Assembly (NCBI RefSeq): GCF_032118995.1 | Contig: NC_092669.1 | Coordinates: 2,665,501 to 2,729,500 of the forward strand | Length of the DNA: 64,000 nt | DNA from: Asterias amurensis | Taxonomy: Eukaryota > Echinodermata > Asteroidea > Forcipulatida > Asteriidae | Direction: 5' to 3' | Part shown: piece by piece, positions 33,250-45,589 of the stretch | Layout: each line of letters begins with the position of its first letter | Position numbering within the stretch: position 1 is the first letter of the stretch | Position numbers and translations under genes: made by a program | The notes under the pieces: generated by a model | What the model was told of the DNA's origin: nothing | The model's input: only the letters and a program-made list of their open reading frames with translations | The model's database searches: none

Positions 33250-33720
33250 GTTTAACCCTCCTACTGTCTGACCATTCCAAATCACCCACTGTGGTGAATA
33301 AACTATGCCATCCTCAGGCGGTGAATGCATCTACACAGCACAGTCAACCCTCCTACTGTTGGACCAATCAATCTCGTCCATTGGTGTAGAATGATAAATG
33401 CACTGTGCCAGGCTCAAGAGGTAAATTGCATCTACACAGTACAACCCTCCTACTGTCTGACCATTCAATAACATCCTCTTGTTTCGAATGATAAATGCAC
33501 TGTGCCAGCCTACAATATAATATCATGTGGTGAATGCAAAGTGCACAGTCAACCCTCCTACTGTCTGACCATTCAATATCATCTAATGTGGTTTTGAATG
33601 ATAGATGCACTATGCCAGCATGTAATATGATATAAAGTAGGGAATGCATCTGCACAGTACACGGTCAACCCTCCTACTGTTTTACCATTCAACATCATCC
33701 ACTCTGGTCATCAAAAGAAG
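33250..33720 (-). repeat. ~105-bp satellite array, about 5 units
   Basis: Same family as 5720-6380: AACCCTCCTACTGTCTGACC recurs near 33254, 33348, 33443, 33549 and 33665. Units are diverged. Confidence 0.8.
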
Positions 33721-34035
33721 GGGCGGGTCCAAACACCCTGGACCCTGCCCCCCCCCCCATAGTAGAAGAGTTAATCAACTCAATTTGTGTATGAATTTAT
33801 TTCTTTAAGTAATAATTTTTGATCCTATCAAGTCTTATCTATTTATTGTTGTGCATAATCATTATTAATATTTTATACATTTCCTTTTTGTACTAATCGA
33901 GCTCGTATTAATCGAGCTCGTATTGAGTTATTCATTTTATTATAATAAAGTTAATCTTAACGGTACTAAATCATTGAATTATAACAGTGGATTTCAAATG
34001 AAACGTTAATTTTTAATGGAATAGACCACTAAAGG

Positions 34036-34218
34036 CCCGGTCCCACTGCAGCGATAACGAGAACGATAACGACGCAAAGAGAACGCATTCTATTGGTCAA
34101 ATGAGCGTGTGCGTATTCTGCGTGGAGCAATTCAACCAATACAATGCGTTCTCTTTGTGTCGTGATCGTTATCGTGATCGTTATCGTGATCGTTATAGCT
34201 GCAGTGCGACTCGGGCTT
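34036..34218. mobile_element. MITE with ATAACGATAACG palindrome
   Basis: ~180-bp palindromic element: GGTCCCACTGCAGCGATAAC at the left, GTTATAGCTGCAGTGCGACT at the right, with an inner GAGAACGCATTCTATTGG inverted pair. A 12-bp GATCGTTATCGT unit is repeated near the right end. Confidence 0.75.
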
Positions 34219-35755
34219 AACTTTCCTTCCTCCATAAATTGACTACAAAGATCCAGTAATACATCAATATCATCTAATGTGGTTTTAAATGATACATGTA
34301 GATGCATGTTGTGTTGTTTTCTTATCAGTTGCCAAACTAATATAACAATGAAACAAAAGAGTGTTTTTACTTTCATCGCAACTTGTCAATTTGGAAAATA
34401 ATTCCAAACATGAAATTTTTCTGTTCATCCTTAAAAAAAAAAGATATCTCCTTCATTGAAAAACAAAAACAGTGTTAAAATTTGAATGGAAACAGAAATG
34501 TGTAATATTTGTAAAAAATCTTTTAAAAATAATCCGTCTTTCACTTTTTCATTACAAAAATTGGTGAAAGAGCAAGTTTAGTTAATTATTTTGTAGACAA
34601 TTATCTTAAAATGGGTTTTAAAAACATCTTTAGTTCGATACTAATTTACGAAGCCAAAGGTAGGGCTAATTTTGGTGCTGGGAAAACTGAGAACTATTTT
34701 TTACTTATTGATTTTTTTGTTTTATTGACAATGCAATGTCAACCTGTTACTTTTAAAAAAATTAAACTTGGAGAATTTTGAAGATAACTTTTTGTGGATA
34801 TTTTGCTTAATTTTACATTTTTTTAATTTATTATATGGTCAAAACCCACACCAAATGGTCCGGCTGACAAGTTTAGTGTTGAAATGCAACCCTGTTTCAT
34901 ACGAAATACAGACCAGTGAAAAAAACTGACGGATGAGTGAAATGAAAAGCTAACTGGTCCTGCTTGGAAGTCACTAAAAGAGAATTCAATACTTTTAACC
35001 CCGAAAAGTATTTAATCCTAATCTAGATACGCCCCCCCCCCCCCCCCTAAAAAAGAGAGAAAAAAATTGAACCAGTACTAACTATTGTTTTAAGATGTTT
35101 TAAAGATAATTTAATAGTATATATCACTACGTACAAATAATTTTTATTTTGTGACCACATTGCATGTAATCAACTAAACACGATTCTGAAAAAGTACAAA
35201 ACAACAACTTCAGGTTCCACAGTATTTTTCCATCAACATGCCTGAGAAAATATTTATACAAAAATATATATCATTATCAAGTACAAGCCAAGAAGAAGTT
35301 TGTGACCAAATTGCATTGCATTATAAACAACTGCACACAACTCTGGACACCAGATACTCGCAATAAATTTGTAAAGATCAATGCTTTGTTTAACATAGTA
35401 TTTGAAGTATTTTAAAGATTTAGGACCTCAGTTTTTTGTGCGCTGACTTTAAGAACTGAAGTTCGACCCCTCAACAAAATAAAAATTTCCAACCACAACA
35501 GACATGAGGTAAATGGTATTCCCCCAATATGTCCATCGCCCCAAATCAAGCATAGTGTAGCAAAAACGAGACAAACATACCAGTTTGCCCTAGAACCGTT
35601 GCATAGGTTGTCATTGTCGGGGTGAAGGATCGGAAACGCGCAAGGCTCTTGACCAATGACAGGTCTTCCTTTAGTCTCAGTGAGATACTGTTTGTGCGTA
35701 TGATGTCACATTTACGGGGATATTATGCATTCAAAGCGCTCTAACATTATTACAT

Positions 35756-36020
35756 TAAAAACCAATGCCTTGGTTTTTTCAAGATCAAAGTCAAATAAAA
35801 ATCAGTCTCCACTGTAAATTCTGAGTAATCAAATAAAATAAAATCGAAGTCAAATGAAAAATTACAGTCTTTACTGTATTATTGTGAGTAATTAAATCAA
35901 GTAAAATACATTAAAACCAATGCGTTGGTTTTAAAAATCAAAATCAAATAAAAATAAGTCTCCACTGTAAATTAAATTCTGAGTGATTTAATAAAATAAA
36001 TTACGTTAAAACCAATACCT
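35756..36020. repeat. AT-rich tandem repeat, about 3 units
   Basis: The motif AAAACCAATGCCTTGGTTTT recurs (with changes) near 35757, 35911 and 36006, each followed by AGTCTCCACTGTAAATTCTG-like sequence. Confidence 0.65.
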
Positions 36021-36129
36021 TGGTTAAGTTAAAATAACAATCATCAGCCGACCACTGCAAATACCGAGTAATTAAACATAAGGCAGTACATATGTAAGCA
36101 GCATGTGGCAACAGAGCATGATAATAATA

Positions 36130-36545
36130 ATAATGAAAATTTATATGGCACCGGTATCCGCCATGACTGACGCTCATGGCGCACTAACAAAAAGAAAAGA
36201 AAGAAAAGAAAAGAACAACAAATTAATCACAAAAACGTGAGGAAAACAGGTGGGTTTTTAAGCAGGATTTAAATACAGTCAATGAAGAAGACTGACGAAT
36301 TTCAAGGGGTAGATTGTTCCAGAGTTTGGGAGCAGCATGTGAAAAGGACCGATCTCCCAAAGAGTGACTGGTGCGGGGGACAGTAAGTTGCAAGGCGCTG
36401 CTTGAACGAAGGCTACGTGACGGTAGATGTCGACTGATGATGTATGTCATGTAGTCCGGTGAACTTCCTTGAAGTGACTGGAAAACGAGACTGAGGATCT
36501 TGAAGGCGATGCGATCAATGATGGGAAGCCAGTGGAGGGACTTTA
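36130..36545 (-). mobile_element. LINE 3' end, CR1/L2-like reverse transcriptase C-terminus
   Basis: The reverse strand encodes LHWLPIIDRIAFKILSLVFQ, later GDRSFSHAAPKLWNNLPLEI and SLTVFKSCLKTHLF, then a stop at 36223. This is the conserved C-terminus of CR1/L2-clade non-LTR reverse transcriptases. A ~90-bp 3' UTR and an (ATT)n tail follow. The catalytic RT core and everything upstream are missing, a typical 5' truncation. Confidence 0.88.
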
Positions 36546-36689
36546 AGACGTCAAGTCGTTAATCACTGGTTCTTTTCAAAACCAAAACCACTCAAAACGA
36601 GACATTCATATGGAGCTAACGCAAACCTCTCTTAGAATGACGATTAAGTTTGATGATATTCAATACAGTGCTTAGTGCCCTATACAGGC

Positions 36690-36911
36690 CTCAATTTCCT
36701 AAAGCCTGCAAGCAGAAAATTCTGCTTTAGCAAATTTCCTGGCTTAGCAAGAAATGACCTGGGTACATGTATATTACCGGCCACAGATAAGTACGTACAG
36801 GACTGCGCCCAATTTCATGGCTCTGCTTACCGGAAGCGCTTGCACGTAAGCGGGGAATCGCGATTGTAAGCGCAGAATTCGGCGGTAAGCAGAGCCATGA
36901 AATTGGGCCCA
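36690..36911. mobile_element. MITE with a second MITE inside
   Basis: A 104-bp palindrome at 36808-36911 (CCCAATTTCATGGCTCTGCT at the left, complement at the right) lies in a diverged relative of the GGGCCCAATTTCATAGAGCT family. A related, more diverged element lies at about 39925-40120. Confidence 0.6.
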
Positions 36912-37480
36912 GATTGGCCTACACCACAATCAAATCTCTCGGTAGAAAACTCTCATCAGGCACAAGGTTGAAGTGGCAATTCTCTACAATTTTGAGCAAG
37001 TTCGAGTGGGCACCGTGGTTAACTAAAGGTTGACTGTTTTGACTCAAACCCAGGCTGGTCGACCATTGGTTGACTACTGTGGTCGACCTTTTGGAACCAT
37101 GCAGGTTTATCCACGGCCCCAAATAGGCTATTCCATGCTAACATGTGTAAAGTGTAGAAGGGAACCAGTGACACTACAGCGAAAATACGGAAGGTATCGA
37201 ATACTGTACCAATCGTTGACTAGACTTCGTCGTTCGTCACTCTGCGCATGTATTTTGCTGGTCAGTGGCCAATCACGGGACTAAATGTGGGCACTCGAAC
37301 TTGCTCTTAAGGCTATTTGCAAACCATGGCTTAGGTTTTTGCTTAGACTATGGCCTAGTATATGGCTTACGCTTTGGCTTAAGCTTGGGTTATGGATTAA
37401 GCTCCCATTATGTACATATTCAAAATTATTGACAGAGCCAAAATCCGAGCACAAGTCATCGTGTGGTTGCGAAATATGGC

Positions 37481-40400
37481 CTACGCTAAGGGGTCAGCGA
37501 CCAGCAGCCTATTACACCGTATAACCTCAGCCGCTATCTCAATCTTCTGGAACTCTCCGATATACGTGAAAAAGAAGACGAGGAAAGCAATCGCCATCCC
37601 CCACTCTGACGCTGTGCTGACAACATGGAGCGCAAAGCCCTATGAAAAAGAAGGACACAAAATGAGGAGAGATTACCTTTATGGCAAAATTTCATAGAGC
37701 TTAATTTAAAAAAATCTTAGGCCTTAATTAAAAAAATATAAACATACTGAATTGTGAACCCCCCCCCCACAAAAACAGTTGGTATACCCCATCAGGGTCC
37801 ACTAAACCAAATCAGGGTATGTTTACAACAATATACCCCAATCGTTATACCTACCCCATCTTCTGGAAGCCATTTCTTTGAGTCTGTTCCCTCCCATTGG
37901 GAATTAGCCACTCCAGCAAACACCATTGCTGAAGACAAGCGAGTCAAGGTACTGAACAATCACACAAATTTGCTAAGTACACAAAAGTTGCTCAGCTTAA
38001 GCAACTCTTCAGCCTTAAAAAAACCTCAGATTTTTTATGCATTTATCGGTATCTTTGGCAAGTCTAGTCATCGATTGCGATCAATGTTGTCTTTTGGCAG
38101 GCATGAGGATTGGAGATGATAAAAAAACAGGAAATAAGAGTCCCAAATTTGTCACCCACCTACGCATACATGTGTAAAAGAAATCTCCAAAACATGTAGC
38201 TTCTTACTGGTAAAATTTGCTTTGTCAGGCCATTAGAAATTGTTGTGCCTGGCCCTCAAATAGTCGCGACTTTGACACCAGTCATGACGAGTTTCAAATT
38301 CCCAAGACGCATAGCTGCATACTGTTTGCCGCAGGCATAATAGTAAAATTTGCGCTGAAAGGATTGAAGGTAAGGATTGTGTTACTGATGTCTGATTGCG
38401 TTTCGTAAGTAAATTATGTTGGTTCACCATGCAGGAAGTTGCGACTATTTTTTGAAGTAGGTGAGGCGACACGATTAACGGAGTAGTTTAAAAACGCGAC
38501 TTGACTAAGCGTCTTGACTAAGTGACTTTGACACTAGTCGCCCTCACCCAGGCTTAGCAGTTTGCATCAGCTCATGCTATTTTCTGAAAGGATACTCGAC
38601 ACAAATAGTATTGTAGCGATGAAAGACAGCGCCAGTCGCAGTCGACAAATGTGAATAGAGCAATGCTGGGGTGTGACTTTGTAAGATATCCAACTCTGAA
38701 TGAAGCCGTACACGAACCCGAGAGCAAAGCACATGGTCGCTCCGATCAGATGAACGATTATCATGTTGGTTTCCTGGAAAAATGAAAGTAATTATGATTT
38801 ATTCTAGTCTGATGTGGAAGTTTGACAGGCCAGGAATAACATTGCAGATAGGGCAAGGCCTTATTTATTTTTTGTTATTTTATATCTAAGTTGTGATACA
38901 AGAAGTGTGGGCCTTGGACAATACTGTTTACCGAAAGGGTCCAATGGCTTTAAATAGCAAAATATATTGTAAAATGTTTAGCGATATTAAATTAACATTA
39001 ACACATATTCTGAAACTTAACACCAAAAACATTAAATAGAAATGACATAAAAAATAGGCAAATGATAACATTTGAACAATGGGTCAAAATATATATACAA
39101 TAAAATAAAATAATCCAATATTTTAAAACTAAGGCTAGGAAAAAAAGCAATCAGTAAAAGAAACATGTATAAAAACAATTCCAATGAAGAAATACAAATT
39201 AACGACAATTAAAAATCCTAAAAATATACAATCTGATAAAATAAACTCACAAATATATAGGTTCAATATGACAAATGGTAAAATGTTTAAAAATCAACAC
39301 AGAATCACATAATGGAAAACATCAGCATTACATTGATTGTTAAACAATGGCAGTACAAACATAAAAATAATAGCAAACATTACGAAATATGCAGTAAAGA
39401 GAAGCTCAAAGATCTAAATTCAGTTTTGAAATGCACTCATTTTACAAATTTATAGATTCCTCATGAAAGTTAGACTTGATGATAAGTCGTTAGGCGCTGC
39501 CTATTTGTCTGCCGTTCATGCAACAGTCACAGTGCGATGTTACACATGCAACAGTCGTAGGTAGCGCGTGGCAGCTCTCGGTAATTGCGACTGACTCACA
39601 CACACATTCTGAGATTGAGGGTGAGTGTACCATCCCCGTAGCTACACTGCGCTGTAACTACATCGCGCTTAACAATTACCGTCTTGACTTCAAGACTACA
39701 TGAAAGTAGGAGGAGAAATTACAAGTCTTCTTTGAGATGAAAGACCTACTCTTTTTACACAGCACCATTAAGTGCTTTACACGGTGCTGTGGCGCAATAT
39801 GCTGCCGATCAAACCAGGAACATCAGGGCGAACTCTTCTCTTTTCGATAAGTACACTGGGTTCTTTGCATGCAAATGGGACCAACGGCTTTTCCACCCAT
39901 TCGAAGGACGAAGCATCATGGTCTTGCTTAAGGACACAGGTATCATGACCCTTACCTGCAAGCGCCGAATTTCTGCGCTAGCCTTGTAAGCGTAGAATGC
40001 CTAGTAACGTTGAGTACGCACGCGCAGAAGCCAAAATTTGCCGCTAACCCGTGAAATACGCTTGCCGTAAGCGCCAATTCTGTGCTTACGGTAAGCAGAG
40101 CCATGAAGTTGGGCCCAGGATTCAAACCAATACTCTGCTGCAGAACTTATAAGTCAAGTGAACTCAGCATTTGAGAAAGACTCTGCTAGGGTTGATGAAA
40201 CGTCATGCCATTAACTATTTTTGTTGTTGCATTTTCAACACAGGTCCTTTAGGTTGGTAATCAGTTTGCACTTCAGCTTTTTCTATTTTATCAATTTGCT
40301 TACCTGGAAGTTTGCAACGAGGCTCATCCCGAAGGCGGCAAGGGATCCGACGACGACCGCAGCTTTATTCCATTTTAAGACTTTCCCTGAGACTGCTTGG

Positions 40401-43345
40401 TAATATTCATTGATTTGCTTGTAGCGGACAAAGATTGTGGCAAAGGCTGAGGAGGAAAGAAATGAAGAAAAAAAAGAAAAAGTTTTGGTCTCACAGTTGA
40501 CATATTACTTGGTTGGGATTTGAACCCGCGACCTTTGCAATTCTAGAGCAGTGTCGATACCAACTAGACCGCCGAGACTGCCCGGAAGCTAGAGGCAGTT
40601 CGATTCCTATGTTTTAGCAGCGGGTACCGCAACGATTTAATAGAGAGTAAATTTGCATCGGGATAAAGAATATTAATTTTGATTTTACCCATACACAGGT
40701 TTGGGTTTGAATCCCAACTGAGTAATTTGACTGTGATTTGTTTCACATAACTCGCGAAAGTACCAAGTATAAAGTGCTAACACGTAAAACCAAAATTAAT
40801 ATTCTCTATCCCGATGCAAATTTAACATTTCTTCAAAGGTCATCCCTTGCTTTTTATTATTTCTGGCTCTCTCTCTTTTTTCCATTTCTATCTACTTGCC
40901 TTCCCCTGCTATCCACTAATCAGGGGCCAATTTCATAGAGCTGCTTAAGCAAAAAATTTGCTTAAGCACGAAAATAGCTGGCTTATTTTACACATGTTAC
41001 TGGCCAAAATTTCATGCCATGTACATTGCTTGTGACTGGTATTTAGCTGTTGTTTACTTAACATAACAATTGAGTGGAGTCTTGGCCGATAATCTGGTTT
41101 TACTAAGCAAGGAATTTTGTGCTTAAGCAGCTCTATGAAATTGGGCCCAGGACTTACCAAATAGTGCAGCTAGATTAAGGAGTTGACCAAAGATGCAACT
41201 TTCAGGGGGTTCTGTTCCAGTGTCACTGCAAGAGACAAAATAAACAACAAAATTACAGATTTTGTTTATTTTAATGTTTGCCCCAATCAAGGCTTAAAAA
41301 AACACTTTTGGTAAGGAATAAGAACTAATTTAATAACTTGGGTAAACTGAAGGTTTTTTTTTTTGGGGGGGGGGAGGGGTGGGGGAGGGGTGAGGGGAGG
41401 GGTGTCATGTGGGGAAAGTTGTGGTAGGATGACATCAAATTTGTAGGATATTTTAACCTCTGCAATTCCTAATATCAGGATAGTGAGGGGAAGGAATTCT
41501 CTGAATCAAGCCCTCCGTGGCATCCTCTAGGGGCCATGGCCTCCCCCTAGGTCCTTCAGGCTAATTTAAGCGAGATAAAATGTTTTGACAATTCCAAACT
41601 CGCACGAACATTTGTGCTGCTAGTTTAGGAGATGAAATCAGTGCAGAAATGCCGTATCTCGCCTTTGCAACAACTTTAAACCTTGACATGAACATTATCT
41701 ATGTAAAAATGTTGTCTCTCAGCCTGTTTTGTATACATAACCAGGCTAATTTAGGAAACATTTGTGTGCTAGTTTAGGAGATATGACAATGTTGCACAGA
41801 CACATCCTCATGATGAAACTTCCTTTTGATATGACGCACCTTATATAGGGAAACCCTGGGCTCACGTGTCCTAGTCCAACTGCAATACAATACCTGCAAT
41901 GATAGAAAGTAAACGATAATAACCATTATAGTGGCTTCTTAAAGAAGGAGTGTCACGCCCGAGTGGTTAAGAGCATCGAATTCAAGTTCTGGTGCTAATT
42001 CACCGGAGTGTGGGTTCGAATCCCGGTCATGACACTTGTGTCCTTGAGCAAGATACTTTACTATAATTGCTTCTCTTCACCCAGGGGTATAAATGGGTAC
42101 CTGCGAGGGTAGAGGTTGATATTGTGAATGAAAAGCTTTCGGAGCGCCACGGCAGCTCGGGGCTGTATACTCCCTAATGGGAGCTGAGAAAGATTAAAGG
42201 GATGTTTATTGGCCCTATGACCAGGGGACTAATGTAAAGCGCATTGATGCGGTTTATTGTGAAATGCGCTATATAAGAACTTGTTATTATTATTATTATT
42301 AAAGCACTCATATCGTTAACTCAGTGCGCTCAAGGTGTTTCAACATTTTCCTGTAAGATATGTGGGACTACGTTTGAATAATGAGACCTACTTCTTTTAC
42401 ACAGCACCATGTAATGGTTTACAAGATGTGGCCTATTGCATGTGCAAAATACAAGCACTATCTTATTGCATGTGCAAGATACATGCACTATATTTAAAGC
42501 AGTCAAGCTTTATTAAAGTACCTTATCACCATGCGGCCATCTTGATATTCTCCCATTCAAATTAATGTAACCAAACCGAGGCTGGACACAAAAATAGTCT
42601 GGTTTCTTTTTTGTAAAATGAATACTAGCACCCAACACTGTCACTGGATACAGGGAACATAACCAAGATGGTGGCATGTCATATCTCATTGTGCTCAAGG
42701 CTCTTCAACATTTTCCTGCAAGGTATGTGGGACTACGCTTGAATAATGAGACCTACATGTACTTCTTTTACATAGCACCATGTAGGATGGTTTTACAAGG
42801 TGCTGTGGCGCAATATGCAGCCAATCAAACCAGGAACACCGGGCGAACCCCTTTTTTTTATTTCTACAAAACGTACCAAAACCCTTTAAACCCCTCTACC
42901 CCAGTTTCATTCTCGCACAAGGTAGTGTTTCTGCTTTCACAGTACAGTGGAGTAAAGAGTGGTATCAACATGGGGTCTTAACAGAATTAAACTCTTTCAA
43001 ATGAATACAAAAATACAAAATGACTCACCTTGCTTGACCACATAACATTTTATGTGCACTATATTAAAAACACCAATTTTTTATTATAGACTTTTACCAT
43101 GGTGCTGCCATCTTGATTTTCTCCTATTCAAATCAATGTAACCAAACCGAAGCTGGACAAAAAAATAGTCTGGTTTCTTTTTTGTACAATGAATACTAGC
43201 ATCCAATAATGTTACTGGATACAGGGAACATGACCAAGATGGTGGCAAATCATGATACTCACGGAACTATCATTGAGAGTCCCAGGAAGACTCCCACTGA
43301 GATCGGTAACCAGCCGAGACCGGCAAAAATTGACGGCGAACACAT
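37481..43345 (-). CDS. DRAM-family lysosomal membrane protein (DRAM-A), 7 coding exons
   Basis: DRAM (damage-regulated autophagy modulator) proteins are six-helix membrane proteins of lysosomes and endosomes; DRAM1 promotes autophagy downstream of p53. Exons in transcript order: 43345-43263, 41893-41840, 41225-41158, 40446-40304, 38773-38596, 37928-37855, 37639-37481. Phases join perfectly: 759 nt, 252 residues (vertebrate DRAM1/2: ~238-266). Family signatures: PYISDTGTEPPESCIF (human DRAM1 PYISDTGTTPPESGIF), VRYKQ, GMSLVANFQ, FIQSWISYKVTPQ, WLPEDGGFALHVVSTASEWG, FFFTYIGEFQ. Six hydrophobic segments are apparent. The start MCSPSIFAGLGWLP lies at the usual family position; CTGCAG upstream (43373-43378) may be a 5' UTR acceptor. 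Tail-to-tail with GNPTAB. DRAM1 versus DRAM2 orthology not resolved; exons 1 and 6 are least conserved. Confidence 0.9.
40489..40835 (-). mobile_element. SINE family B copies inside a DRAM-A intron
   Basis: An antisense copy at about 40489-40695 has the tRNA-like head (GGATTTGAACCCGCGACC) and the tail; a sense-orientation tail with a B-box remnant follows at about 40700-40835. The two copies face opposite directions. Confidence 0.7.
40923..41149. mobile_element. MITE of the GGGCCCAATTTCATAGAGCT family
   Basis: Clear copy: GGGGCCAATTTCATAGAGCT at the left, AGCTCTATGAAATTGGGCCC at the right. Its end lies less than 10 bp from the DRAM-A exon 3 donor (exon edge at 41158). Confidence 0.8.
41352..41404 (+). 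repeat. G-rich tract with G-quadruplex pattern
   Basis: A T run is followed by ten G and then several GGGG blocks separated by A or T. It lies in the DRAM-A intron between exons 2 and 3, so the transcribed RNA carries the C-rich complement. Confidence 0.8.
41949..42300 (+). mobile_element. tRNA-headed SINE, family A, best copy
   Basis: Head: GTGTCACGCCCGAGTGGTTA as A-box region, a variable-arm-like segment, and GGGTTCGAATCCCGGTCATG as B box. The body has TTGTGTCCTTGAGCAAGATA and the tail ends AATGCGCTATATAAGAACTT plus (ATT)n. The long variable arm suggests a Leu/Ser-type tRNA ancestor. It lies in the first DRAM-A intron. Confidence 0.85.
42490..42680. mobile_element. GGCCATCTTG short repeat
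   Basis: ~170-bp repeat beginning GCGGCCATCTTGATATTCTC and ending AACCAAGATGGTGGCA; a near copy lies at 43090-43248 and a partial relative at 8690-8780. The ends are imperfect inverted repeats, so a MITE is likely. Confidence 0.65.
43090..43248. mobile_element. GGCCATCTTG short repeat, second copy
   Basis: Shares TTCTCCTATTCAAATCAATG and ATGACCAAGATGGTGGCA with the copy at 42490-42680. It ends 15 bp from the DRAM-A exon 1 donor. Confidence 0.65.
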
Positions 43346-43439
43346 TTTCTCCTTTTTCTGGGCGGTCTGTTGACTGCAGAAACAAACAAAAATAGAAATA
43401 GTTAGTATCAAGTAATACACCACGAGGGAAACTGACATA

Positions 43440-43800
43440 GGGGTGTCATGGCTGAGGGATTTAGAGCATCAAATTCAAGTTCTTGGCCCAATTTCATAGA
43501 GCTTGTTAGGCACAAAAAGCAGCTAAGCACAACCAAATTATGCTTACCAGAATAAAGTTACCAGCCAAAATACCATGTCGCATGTACAACTTGTGACTGG
43601 TATCCTGCAAAGCAGAAATGTGTCAAGCAGTATTTTCTGTTAAAAGCAGCTCTATGAAATTTGGCCCTGGTGGTCAAGTCATCGGGGTGTGGGTTCGAAT
43701 CCTTGTCATGACTCTTCTGTCCTTGAGAAAGTGTTGACTCAGCGACCACGAGTTGAATTCTGTGCGCTCTACCACGCAGGGAACGGTTTACGCCCAGCAA
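43440..43800 (+). mobile_element. SINE family A interrupted by a MITE
   Basis: The SINE head starts GGGGTGTCATGGCTGAGGGA at 43440 and is broken after CAAATTCAAGTTCTTG. A complete MITE of the GGCCCAATTTCATAGAG family occupies 43484-43669. The SINE resumes with GGTGGTCAAGTCATCGG and the B box GGTTCGAATCC. The region lies upstream of the DRAM-A start codon, in or beyond its 5' UTR. Confidence 0.8.
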
Positions 43801-44929
43801 TATTATTCAGCAAGGAATTTGAGTGGAACTTGTTTTTTGTACACTGAATGCTGATAGTTGCAAATCTTGTTTTAAGAGTAGAAATTGAAACATTTGATGT
43901 AGCATTTTGCTCAATGGAAATTGTCACGGCCATGACACACTATTTCTCTAAAAGTTAACCAAGTTAAATACCTTTGTGCTAAAGATGTTGACCCATACAG
44001 TGTACTACTAGTACCATTCTCCGATTTATCACTTTTTTCCAATTCAACCGCGTCACTCATTTTGTATCAGGTTCAATTAAACAATCTGGTAACACAGTCA
44101 CAATATAAACTGGATCTGGATCCGGATGGATACTAGCTACGAAACACTTCTAGTGGAGTTAGGCACACAGGGCTTGGTGCCCATGAAGAAGCTCAGTACA
44201 GCTGGGTGATGTGCTCGAGCAGCTAACTTGAAGTCTTTGTAAATCTTGGATGGTAGTAATAATATTGTACAGTAGTTTGTTCCAGTCATTAAACGGTGTT
44301 GGGTAGAGAACTATATTTTGTAGCAGTCCTTGTTGGTCCGGATAACACAAGCAGTTTATGGTTTGCAGATGGCAGAGATTGAAGTTTTTATATTATATCC
44401 GAGTTTTGTAGAATTTCCCTTTGAATTGTGTATGAACAGGAAGTAGTGTACCGTCTGTGGTTAACAGGTTCCTGTTGGTATACTTATATGTAACAGGAAT
44501 TGATCTTTGGCCTAAATAATCACAACGCACACACACCTTTATTTACAATGTATCGATCAATCATGATAATGATTATAGTGTAGGTGAAAGGTCATAATAG
44601 GCTAACATGTCATTATGACTTTAGGATTGGTCAAAACGACAAGTTACAACTCAGTTTGATGTAAACTTCTCAAACCACATTATTTTGTTGTATTGACCCA
44701 ATTCACCTGACGTCATCATCAAATAATCTTGGATGCGCCTTATTGGTGGGCAGTGTCACCGTGCGTTATTTAGTTAAGTGCGCATTTTAGGCGACGCAGC
44801 GTTTACACGTAAACCTAATTGCCAACAAAAATGGTGAGCGTGGCACAGTCGTCGTGTGTGGCGTGCATTCAAGGGGTCAATACAAAATCTGTGATTGTAT
44901 TACAGAAAAAAACAGTTCAATGATTGTTT

Positions 44930-45577
44930 TGTACAAGGCATCCCAGCCAAGGCATCAACACAAACATGCCTTGAAGTGCATGGTCTTCCTTATACCTCAT
45001 GAACTAACATGGCATGCCATTTTGTGGAGTCAAAGGAACACGTTGCCTTGGATCGGTCGAGTTGGTCTTTGAAAAGCGTTTGTAACCGTTTTTTATAAAA
45101 TGCATATGGGTAGAAAGATGTTGTAAAAGTAGAATACAATGATCCACACAAACATGCCTAAAAATTGCGTGGTTTTCCTTTTACCTCGTCGACTAACACG
45201 TCGGCCATTTATGGGGGTCAAAATTTTGACTCCCATAAATGGCCGACCATGTTAGTTCGCACAGTAGAAGGAAAACCACGCAATTTTGAGGCAAACTTGT
45301 GTGGATCATTGTATTCTACTTTTAAAACATCTTTCCAACCATATGCATTTTATAAAAAACGGTTACAAACGCTTTTGTTTTGACCAACTCGTCCGATCCA
45401 AGGCAACGTGTTCCTTTAAGTAAAAAGAAAATCCCGCACTTTCGAGGCATGTTTGTGTGGATCATTATATTCTTCTTTTAAAACATCTTTCTAACCATAT
45501 CGATTTCATAACAAACTGTTTCAAAACGCTTTTCATAGAGCAACTCGACAGATCCAAGGCAACGTGTTCCTTTAAGG
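44930..45577. mobile_element. TTAA MITE family 1 nested inside an older family-1 copy
   Basis: A young copy (about 45033-45419) sits between the diverged left half (about 44930-45030) and the diverged right half (45420-45577) of an older copy; the outer right end is again CAACGTGTTCCTTTAA. The two right halves follow each other in the same orientation. Confidence 0.75.
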
Positions 45578-45589
45578 TGTTGTACTCGG

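Larger units (their letters stand above)
30959..37480. other. Gene-free region between GNPTAB and DRAM-A 3' ends
   Basis: No recognisable exon in 6.5 kb between two convergent genes. It holds MITEs at 31243-31474, 31881-32369 and 34036-34218, a satellite array at 33250-33720, a ~115-bp AT-rich tandem repeat at 35756-36020, a LINE 3' end at 36130-36545 and a nested MITE at about 36690-36911. The rest is AT-rich unique-looking sequence. Confidence 0.6.

Noticed and set aside
44159-44350. Minus-strand open frame of 63 residues, suspected transposon remnant
   Set aside because: No reverse transcriptase or transposase motif could be identified.
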